Below, piece after piece: positions 55,260 through 64,000 of a stretch of 64,000 nucleotides of DNA. The position numbers and the translations under genes were made by a program. Within the stretch, counting starts at the first letter, position 1, and every line of letters starts with the position of its first letter. Origin of the DNA: Ligula intestinalis (Eukaryota; Platyhelminthes; Cestoda; Diphyllobothriidea; Diphyllobothriidae); contig JAYGXS010000001.1 of NCBI GenBank assembly GCA_036362985.1, positions 53,378,185 through 53,442,184 on the forward strand. Direction: 5' to 3'. Below the pieces are notes generated by a model. It was not told the DNA's origin, did no database searches, and saw only the letters and a list, made by a program, of their open reading frames with translations.

Positions 55260-56221
55260 TTTTAAGGTTCGCATACTGTTTAAACCACGTTTTTGCATTA
55301 ACGCTCCTTCAGACGCTATTGTTAGGTCTGCGACTTAGAAAGACGTCCAAGAAGGGAAACGAACCAAGGTGAACTTACTGGATGGATGTGCTTGGTTGAC
55401 AGCATTTCAGAATAAATATACATCGGTTTCGGTTGCGGCGATCGCAAAGCTGTTATCAAAGTAGCGAGCATAATGTTTTAACATCGTTTACTTTAAATTT
55501 TTCCCGTTGCCCATGAATATGTCGGCTAGAAAAGGTCCAAGAGGCGAGCCCATAGCAACGCCATCTATTTATCTGTTGGTTGGTTGTCAAAAAGCAACTG
55601 CACATTTAATGCGCATCTTAGTAACATTTCCTTCCTTCAGTTCCTTCAGAAGTCCCATTTCCAGCTAATTTATCAATGGAAATGCGAAAATTTAGTCAAC
55701 TATCTCGATAATCGAGACGTTTGTAAACAACCATGAGATGTCTAGAGGGAGCATCTTCATGCCGCTTGTGTTTACGTCTTTGACGTCGTCGATAAATTTG
55801 AACGTGTCCCGATAGCTACATGGCGCAAGCTGATGCTGTAATGGATTGAGCTTCTCTGCTAATCACTTCGCTATCGCATGATACGGTGAGTTGCGTATGT
55901 CCACAATCGGACAAAATTTCAGGTCATCCTTATAGAACTTTGATAGACCATGCAAACGGGGGATGTGAGTGCCCACTGGTCGGAGGCTTTTGAAATCACG
56001 GTCGCTTATGAAACCTCCCGCGTTTAGTCTTCTTAAGCAGTCAGTCAGCTGTGTCTCTACTTTTTCCGTTTAATCTTCTTCTTTGTCTACACTCTTCTAT
56101 TTCGTCTGATCTGATAGGATAGTTTGGAACTTCCGTTTGTGTTCCGATCTGTTCATTTTAATGACATACGATCATTTATCAAGTCTAGTAACGAGGATTT
56201 CTTTGTTCGTTCACAGCTGCT
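55260..56221 (-). pseudogene. PLE reverse transcriptase, decayed
   Basis: Near 55480-55410 the - strand reads KHYARYFDNSFAIAATETDV and then a stop, where copy 1 at the window start has KHYSRYVDDIFAIATTETDI. The catalytic YVDD is YFDN, removing one metal-binding Asp. Upstream, a segment equivalent to MGSPLGPLL is recognisable near 55560. Frameshifts prevent a continuous frame. Confidence 0.8.
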
Positions 56222-56839
56222 TTAACTTTTATACGTTGCTTTGGTCAGAAATCTTCGGTTTGTTGGACTCTTGTTCAGATACTGGTAAATACAGTAAACC
56301 GGTGTTGATTTAAAGTCCTGCACACTTTTTGTGGGGATGGGCTTTAAATCATAAGTTTGGTTGTAAAGATTGTAGGATTGGGTTTCTACTTCTAACTGAA
56401 CAACCCTTCGGGTAGTCATGCAGAAGTTAGGACCCAGACATAATGCTTCAAGTGATGTTTTACCAAGCGTCATAATGAGGTAGTTGTGTACGTACCGAGC
56501 TGGATCTTTGGGTAGTCCTGATTGTGGTTGCCGTTCGTGCACCCTGTGCAGGAGTGAAAATCTCTTTATTTTTCCACGCTTTGTTCCTCTGGTCTGCTTA
56601 CAGCTGATAACTTCGTGTCTTTCTTCGTCTGTCAGGGTGTCCAGAATGGCAGCGCATTGATAGACGTGACGTTCTAGCTCATCGATTTTTACAAGAGCGT
56701 TTTTCAGTTGATTTTTCGCGTACCTCCTAAGAGTTTCAGTGGTGATAACTGTATGAGTATGCCACAGCGCTCTATAGTATTTGTTTGCATATTCTTTCCT
56801 CTTGATACAGTCCCCAGTAAACTTAGCCAGTACTTTCAC
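56222..56839 (-). CDS. PLE N-terminal domain, open for 205 codons
   Basis: Starts MKVLAKFTGDCIKRKEYANK. It contains YVHNYLIMTLGKTSLEALCL followed by GPNFCMT, which matches the conserved block just before the RT in PLEs (VHNLS....L...E...LSKGLNF). Charged helical region around 60-100. It is the longest intact coding block of this element; its true frame runs on into the decayed RT. Confidence 0.75.
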   Translation of the reverse strand: MKVLAKFTGDCIKRKEYANKYYRALWHTHTVITTETLRRYAKNQLKNALVKIDELERHVYQCAAILDTLTDEERHEVISCKQTRGTKRGKIKRFSLLHRVHERQPQSGLPKDPARYVHNYLIMTLGKTSLEALCLGPNFCMTTRRVVQLEVETQSYNLYNQTYDLKPIPTKSVQDFKSTPVYCIYQYLNKSPTNRRFLTKATYKS

Positions 56840-57396
56840 TTCAAGAAGTTTGGTGTTGAAACGTAGGTGCCCACCGATTTGGAAATTTAAAAAAGGTACT
56901 AATTAGTCCACGAGAACCACTGGGTACACACTTATTACACGAACCCCTCGCAGCTGCTACCTGGAACGACTCAAAATCGGCGAAATATGTGTTCGACTAT
57001 TACCAGTGTTGATGGTATGATGAATGAGTCAACATCTGGATAGTACTGACTGCCGGATAGCAGCTTTTGAAAACTGTCTGGACAGAGTAGTTAGTCTGGG
57101 ACAGAACACGATTAAAAACGGCTCGGAAAGCATTGATGGTGAGCTACGTTTAAACTTACGTCTCCAATTAGGTTGTCACTTGCCTGTGCGAGAACGCCGT
57201 CTCTGACTGCCTGTTGAGCTCTGCATACACCCCTTTGCCTCTGTGAATTCCATCCATCTGGCGGTCTTTCCTCGGTTGTGGTGTTGAAATCTTTAAGTCA
57301 TTAATCATCGTATTTCGAAAAGTTGGCTTTGGTGAAGAATATCCCTCAATCGAGAAGAATTGGACGCGTTCGCTGGCACGAAAACTTAATTCGCCT

Positions 57397-57430
57397 GACG
57401 TTTCGGATTCCAACCCGAATCTTTCCTCTG
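57397..57430 (-). ncRNA. Hammerhead relic in the 5' terminal repeat of PLE copy 3
   Basis: On the - strand CAGAGGA (57430-57424), stem II GAUUC/GAAUC, GAAA and CGUC. It lies upstream of the PLE coding region in the same orientation, as expected for a 5' terminal repeat ribozyme. U4 is mutated to A. Confidence 0.5.
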
Positions 57431-57734
57431 AAGAAGCATCACATAAAGCTGAACCTTGGTTAAGGCCAAGTAATTTGCCCTTGGAGACGTGCAGGCGAGC
57501 ACCTTTTCCAACACTTATTCTAGGGAGCTAGGTGGCCAAGCAGGCACCACGGCAATCTCCAAAATTGGAGTTGAAATGTCAGCAGATGACCCGTATGACA
57601 GCCATCAAGCTTTAAACGCACGTGCGAGCAGTCATGCTGGATGAAAGGGGGAGCCGTTAATTGTCTTGTGTATGTAGTAGCCTAGTGGCTGCATTCTAGA
57701 AATACCTTAGCTCCCCGTGTACGAATTACCCTTA

Positions 57735-57870
57735 CATGATGCGTTCTCTGATAATGTGTTTGAGCTTAAGTCCGAAACGACAGACGAATGACAGGTTAGA
57801 CCCAACGATTGCGTCTGCTTCTTCTCAATTACTTTTGGAGGACTCGCTTTGTCACTTGTTTTGGCAATCA
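57735..57870 (+). mobile_element. Short hammerhead element (E3), + strand
   Basis: CUGAUAA (57748-57754), then GAAACGAC (57774-57781), then caacgattgcgtctgcttct, which matches E2's right arm and the reverse complement of E1's start. Core bases G8 and the cleavage triplet are changed, so it is a relic. It lies at the upstream edge of PLE copy 3. Confidence 0.55.
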
Positions 57871-57915
57871 TCCAATTAGTAGGAGGGATTTGGCAGCTTT
57901 GAATAATTCAATTGA

Positions 57916-58020
57916 GCCTATTGTGAAAAATTCGGCAGCTTCGGAAAGGCTTCAGTACAGCCAACGCTGTAGCCGACTGAGCTACCGAGGCCCCACCACA
58001 GCCGTGAATTTAATCACACT
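57916..58020 (-). repeat. tRNA-derived SINE, copy 1 (inverted), partial
   Basis: On the - strand: gtgtgattaaattcacggct, then ggggcctcggtagctcagtc (box A) and ggctgtactgaagcc, then a deletion removing box B, and the shared tail gaatttttcacaat. It faces the copy at 58175. Confidence 0.75.
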
Positions 58021-58174
58021 TGCCAAAATCCTCCTAATAATTAAGTGTACCTGGTAGTCAGATGGTGGATTCTGGATGGATGGTTTAGGCAACCTCGCTT
58101 GAGACGTCATCTAACTGTATTTGTATGGGTGGGTTCTATACGTTGCAGTTGGCTGGGCAGGTAACTCGAACGAA

Positions 58175-58309
58175 GTGTGATTAAATTTACGGCCGCGGCC
58201 GGGCCTCAATAGCTCAGTTGGCCAAAGCGCTGGCTGTACCCAAGCCCTCCATTGTCGGGATGGGTTTGGATCTTACCGAAGTGGCTGAATTTTTCACAAT
58301 TGGATTAAC
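58175..58309 (+). repeat. tRNA-derived SINE, copy 2
   Basis: Leader gtgtgattaaatttacgg, tRNA-like part starting gggcctcaatagctcagttg (box A 58210-58221), GTA at the anticodon position (ggctgtaccc), box B-like ggtttggatct (58263-58273), tail gaatttttcacaattgg. The tRNA part resembles a tRNA with GTA anticodon (Tyr-like) but is too diverged to be a working tRNA gene. Confidence 0.78.
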
Positions 58310-61300
58310 TTAGTCCTTGATCGCTTAACATAAGGTCGGCTGTGTTAACGTTTAATGTCATAGTTGAATGCGTTAAGAGACCCATTGAAATGTCGATAGA
58401 AATTCGACGCGTTTGCCTTGGAATTAGTCAAATCTGGTCACGAATTTTAAAAGCTAAAATACTTTTGTCAATCTGAAAAGGTTTACAATATTGGCTTTAT
58501 GCCAGTGCGGTAACGCCCATCCTTGGCGTAAAAGACGGCCGGAATACTTACTACTTGTACACAGCCATTTTAGTTCATTTACGTTATGGTTTCGATATTT
58601 TAATCCTTACTACTTTTTACTTAGCCGTGTTCTTGAAATATGAGTATTTATGCCTACTCGTTACTTATTATTCTATGCGGTAAAACTCGCACATTAATAT
58701 CGGTAAATCCGAAATATTTACGTCACAACCACCGTTTGTTTTACTGCATGATAAAAAAACTTTAAATTCTTTTAACCTATAGCCACAAAACCTTGAAATA
58801 TTTTCCTAATTCTCACCCTAAGCAAACTGGTTTCAGTTAAAAATTTGACAGCTACCATTATCAGGGTGGCGGTCGATCCAGTTGGCAGCAGATTGATGCA
58901 GTGCTGACTCAGCCTTAGTCTGGTATTATTGCTTGAACAGTCTCGATCACTGCGTAAAACAACATGAACGGGCATGTGTATGCACGCGGCCTAGAGTATT
59001 TATGGTTGTTATCTGTCAGACTTGTCATAAGCACCTCATTGAACCAAGATTCGCCATTGTACCGCAACCCGACGTCCTCTGTTCTTTGGTGGTGTGAAAT
59101 TCAAACTCATGGGAGTAGGGGTGCAATGATTCATTCAGTTCTTAAAACACGCATTTTTTGAATGTGTGCCAAAGTTCATGAACACGCTACATTAAGGTTG
59201 TGTCGAAATCATCAACATAAGCAAGAGTAGATTGATAGAGTGTATCTTTGGGTTATTTTGCCCCTGTTCAGCGGTTCGCATCCCTGACTGCTATTTGAAA
59301 TAAGATATACATATCACCGCTCAGTTTCACAGCACGTTTAGCCCGCAGATGGCATGTGTAGGTCCATTTCATTGTGGGAAGATAACATGGAAGTAAGTTT
59401 TCTGAACCGTCTCGAAGTAATTATGCTAAAATGTATTCTTGATGCCAAGGAAAAGACAGCAGTATTTGAGGATGAAAAAACCAAGCATGGTTTTAATGGT
59501 TACTTTTACAATGAGGAGAGAAATTTAAGTAAAAATCACGAGCATATATGAACAGTCCTCAGAGAAACGCTATCTGGATGTGGTACCAAATCTAGCTTCT
59601 TCGTAGAATGGTTGCTCGGGTACTTAACAGTCGATCATTTAAAACGAAATCTATTTGCACGGCTCCAAGCACGGAATTTTAATAAATTTACGCTGACATG
59701 AGGGAAATCTGTCATTAAGCAGGGAAAAGATGAATTTCAATTAATTTGTTTCAGAGTAAGTCTTTGCGGTGTAATTTTATAAGGATTAATCACAACTTAG
59801 CTCATTATCACGGATAAACTTCGCGAATTTTCGGCTACTGAGGAGACATTGCTACGGTACTGGAGGTAGCGTAACGGATTCAGTTAGCACTGTGCCTTGA
59901 TGCACGCCGTTCCTGCTTCAGAAAGAAGTTGAGCAGAAAAAGCACACCATTACCAGAATTGAATGAACTAGAACAGAGAACGCTATGCAATTAGAGTTCC
60001 TAATTTTCCAAAAGAACGTACACGCTTGCCATGCCAAGGACTTCTCCGGGCTAGAAGTACGGTAGATAGCATATGTGATGAAAAGTGAGGATTAAAATTT
60101 TAGTGGGGGATTTAGCACACATTTGAGGCTGTTTATTTTGATCACTGGTTGACTTGAGACGCAAATGGATTTTTGCATGAAAACACTACCTCTGCATTTA
60201 AAAGTTGCGTTTTCTTTGAAACCCAATTTTAAATTTTTCGAAATTTTCTGTCATTCTAAATAAAATTCTTTTTCTTTACCACATAATACTAATTGATAAA
60301 CCACAATACGTCTTCTTTTTCATTAGGATGTTCACTTTTAGACATTAAGACTTTTGGGAACGTAGCTTGGCCTATTTTTACGTACCAGGGCTTTTCTTGT
60401 AAAAGTCCTTGAATTTCATCAGTTTGGCAGACTGTGCTGTAAATAATCGAAAAACAACTGAAAATGGTTGTGGAGTTAAAAAAGAATTATTTACAGACAC
60501 CCTTTTTCGGATGAAATTCCAAATTGAAACTTTCTGAGAAGCAGATTAGGCAAAATTATGTTGAGATTAATCTCTTCAGTAGTTTTTCCTGGTGGTGATG
60601 ACGGTGATTATAACTAGTACGTACGTTTTACACGTAAAAGGTATTAATGTGTGACTAAGCAACCACAGTAAATTCTATTAGCTTTCGATAGCTGAGTTTG
60701 GAGGACTAGAGGCGTGCAAGTTATTGAAGTGGCTTTTTTTCTCCAAATTAACTCGGGAAAGGAAACCAGTATGGTTTCTTCATATATATGAACACAGGCA
60801 AACTGAAACAACTGGTCTTACCTATGAATAAGGCTTTTGCTCGCGGAGGTCATGAAACTATTTTGCTTCGTAACTATTCTCGAGAAAGAGGATTATATTC
60901 GCACCCGATAAAAGTTAAAATTCAGAATAGTGCCTTAAGGACGTCTTAAGACTGACGATTTTTTTCTCCCGGAATGTTTTCTATTTATCGCGCATGTGAC
61001 GCATTTTTCAGGCCGATACGGAAAGTTTTAGGAGTCCTAAGATGGATGTTTATAATTATTACTTTTTTCAAGCTCATAGTCTTTTGCAAATACCTTAAAA
61101 ATACCAAGGTCGCATAAATCTTATTTTTTTATTTTCGCTGGGACCTGTAGAAGTCGACGAGTTTTATAGTCTTCGGTCACCGTTTAGTGTTTATAAAGTA
61201 GGTAAGGCTTAGTTGAAGGATTTTACAGGCGTTTGCATCACGTGAGTATGGAGACCTTGGAGATTTAGAACAGCAAACAACGCCTTTTTATATCTGAGTT

Positions 61301-64000
61301 GACGTCATACAAGATGAGTTAAAAGCCTCTTAATCAAGAAGGCGTGACTTGACCACATGAAAACTGTTTCAAGGACGGCATATTTTAGCCGTTTTGACAA
61401 GATACCTTGAGGTTGTCAGCGAAATTTGATTAGATAATAATCACAACAGGTGACCAGAATTCGATTTTGTAAGAGATGCGTCATTATCTCCGGAGCAATA
61501 TTTTCCTTTTAGGTGGAGCATTATGGTAAACATGCTGTTCATAATTTAAATTATGGGGAATGGTATGTTTGGATGCCTTCTTAGACCTATGTAGCAACCT
61601 CCACACAGTTAACCATTCCCTAACAAATCCTTAAAATCTGCACAGATAGACGAATGGTTTATACTGTTAGCGGCACACGCGGGTATCTATAAACCCTTTC
61701 GTGTGTAGTTCAGTTGTAGGTTTGAGCAAACAAATTCTGAAATAAATTAATACCAGCTCAAAGGTCTGCAAGTGCAGAGTTGATTGTCAGTAAGCATAGG
61801 CGGTAAATAGGAAGTGGTTCATATTCCATAAACAAATTGTACCTAAATAAATTAAGTAATATAATTATAATAAGCGATTTGCGAATTCCTTAACATGAAA
61901 AAGGCCCGGTGGTATTATAGTCCGTATTGCTATATCGTCCTCTTAAAGACCTATATTTGTACAGATATAATAACATCCACAGATAGAGCATTCCTGGTTT
62001 CGATCACGCGGTCAGAAAAGAGGGCATACGTGTGTTTAGCCTGGCCTCTGCCGTACTTCTTCTCAATGGATGACCTCTCAAGTTAACTGCGATTGCCAAC
62101 TCAAATAAGGCTCCAGATACAAAACAATTGCCCTGAATGCTCACAATATGGAACATTTGTACCAAGTCAACTCCTTGCTGTCTGTAATTCAGAAGAATGA
62201 GGTTGATATTCTTAAACCGTGCTTCAAAGAGTAGTGAACTTCGTTGGGCTATACGTTTGACAGTACACCTGTGAACCTTTTTCAAGAATACCGATGTCTT
62301 CAGCAGTCCACGGTGTCCAGAATTGGGAAGCGAACTCCGGTTGCCACCGTACAAAGGTTTCAACGAATTAATCGAAGCAGCTTTTATTTATGACAAAAAT
62401 TCCAACTCGACAAGATTTAGAACGCACATTGCCGATTTGGCTACGTTAAAGCAGTGCAGCGAGACTTAAAGCAACGTTGGGCTCTATATTTCCAAGTCCT
62501 TCTATGTCTTTTTTGACTGCATGAGACCTCTTCGGATCAAGCGACCAATCTTTGCTGATGATAGGAAATTTTGAAAATTTCGCCACAATTGTGGAAAAAT
62601 ATGCTTGAATTTCTGAATTTATTAACCAGAAGTATATGACGCTGTACTTATAAAGCTCCCAGTTTCTCGTAAGCGTTTAGCAGTTAGATGACGCTACCTA
62701 GTGCTATCGTAAAATTGAAATTGGCATCAATTTATGGTTTTGGAAGTCCGTTAGACCAGCATCTTCACTGCTATGCCTGACAAAGTCTGACGTGATTCCA
62801 AAATATACCTTTCTCACTTGTCAGCAATTTTGGTACCTTGGCAAACGTGCTGCATTACATTCGCTTGACAAATTACGAACAAGGGAAGGATCACAGGATT
62901 AACAGAATTTATGGACGTCATAAAATTTCGTGACTCCTTATCCAACTGCAGACGGTCGTTGCCTATTTATATGATAATTTACTGTCCAATTATGTGTCAG
63001 CCTCGAGGGGTGAAACATGATAGGTAAAACGCGTAAAAACAGTTAGTGGGCGCATGGTGAGGGGTTAGAGGAGGAGGGAGGTAGTTGTCACAGCATTGCA
63101 GTTCATGTTCTAGAAAGCCTGTAGGACGTAGTTAAAGGGAGGATGGCTTGGGCAGGGAACAGGGAACAGGGTAGAATCCAGTCCTAAGGGAAGCGAAGAA
63201 CGACCAAAGCACGACCTTAAATACAATGTCCGCTAGGCGCTTTGTGATTGAATTCTTAGGTACTTTATGTTCCGCTCTGAGCAACTACTTTGACATATGT
63301 TCAGCTGACTACATTGCTAATTGCGTTTGTGTTCGTCCGATATATTGCATTCGAAACTACATGTAAACTCGTAAGCACAGTTTTAGGTGGCGCACATAGG
63401 CAGGCCATCTTAAGTCGGTCAAATTGTAATAGCCGTTGTTGTACTTATGTCCAGCAATTTAGCGGCCGGGTAGGTTATTTCAATCGTGCATCATAGCCTT
63501 CGTTTTATCACGTTGGAGATATTATCACTCTTGAAAGGGTGGAAAATGCCCACCGGCTTTTTCTGGCACAGATATTTTAAAAGCACTTTCTTATCTGCAG
63601 TTTCGATACTTATCAATAAATTGTCAGGGTAGCCGTTTCAAAGACACATTTTTTTGAGAAAACTCATATCTTCATCCATCGTATCCGAAGAACAAGTTCT
63701 AGTGGCTCTATTGAATCTGTTCTTTGGATGCGATCGATGAAGAGAGGCAAGATGAAAAATAAAACCCCACACACGAAAGTGCGCAGTCACAAAGGGCCAA
63801 ATGTGCGCGTAAGAGTGCCGCTGGGTTATGTGACCCTGAGGACGCCATACGATGGCTTTCCGAATAGGTTACTTGCACATGGATCAATAAGAAAAGACGA
63901 AGCAGACGAAAGCAGCTTGTCCTCAAATACGATGCCACCGACAGAAGGCAGGATAGCTATTCACGACAAGAACGTGTTGCCGACATAGAAACTTTCCGCT
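58310..64000. other. 3' intergenic region, nothing recognised
   Basis: AT-rich with scattered short open frames of no recognisable family. A purine-rich stretch lies at about 63050-63180. No exon of another gene, RNA or repeat could be supported. Confidence 0.5.

Larger units (their letters stand above)
54040..57740 (-). mobile_element. Nearly full-length, inactive Penelope-like element (family B, copy 3)
   Basis: Order on the - strand: 5' terminal repeat with a hammerhead relic (57740-56900), N-terminal domain of the polyprotein (56839-56222), reverse transcriptase (about 56220-55260), RT C-terminus/connector (55216-54914), GIY-YIG endonuclease (54891-54595), 3' region (to about 54040). This is the standard PLE layout of RT followed by GIY-YIG. 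The RT active site is mutated and the frame is broken several times. Confidence 0.85.

Noticed and set aside
58202..58290. A functional tRNA gene
   Set aside because: Box B is diverged, the acceptor stem does not close, and the sequence recurs with a shared non-tRNA leader and tail, so it is a SINE.
63728..63988. An 86-codon frame near the right edge
   Set aside because: Basic, low complexity, no family match and no splice support.

Overview
The window looks like a piece of a flatworm (platyhelminth, probably parasitic) nuclear genome. It holds one long multi-exon animal gene with GT/AG introns ranging from under 100 bp to 5 kb. Its introns and flanks carry Penelope-like retroelements (PLEs) with GIY-YIG endonucleases, hammerhead ribozyme sequences and a tRNA-derived SINE. 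The phylum is an inference from gene style plus repeat content; the species cannot be named from what is visible.

The gene is a type-1 ferlin (dysferlin/myoferlin class) on the + strand, 3547 to about 47665. I reconstructed 36 exons whose splice phases all agree. They give a protein of about 1,918 residues: a short acidic/Gly-rich N-terminus, C2B, FerI, C2C, FerA, FerB, the nested DysF region, C2D, C2E, C2F, C2G and a C-terminal membrane anchor. No C2A domain is present in the window; the first exon found joins in phase to the linker that in dysferlin lies between C2A and C2B. Two extra exons fit the frame: a second version of exon 9 (17513-17592), which would change calcium-binding loop 3 of C2C, and a 45-nt cassette (43335-43379) just before C2G. 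The last two exons sit in a unit of about 1.3 kb that has been copied three times in tandem (47.5-48.9, 48.9-49.8 and 52.5-53.7 kb). The extra membrane exons are ruined, but each copy keeps an in-frame terminal exon.

Mobile DNA, region by region: 1-1347, a PLE fragment whose 5' part is inverted, ending in a well-formed type I hammerhead; 13.5 kb and 32.5 kb, short hammerhead-bearing elements; 31.0-31.4 kb, a PLE 3' fragment; 37918-38992, a compact PLE piece framed by 60-bp inverted repeats; 49.9-52.5 kb, a composite of two PLE families inserted between the duplicated gene ends; 54.0-57.7 kb, a nearly complete but dead PLE on the - strand; 57.9-58.3 kb, an inverted SINE pair. From 58.3 to 64.0 kb I recognise nothing.

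The ferlin would act as a membrane-anchored, calcium-dependent phospholipid-binding protein in vesicle fusion or membrane repair. The rest of the window is its introns, its decayed duplicated 3' end and retroelement debris.
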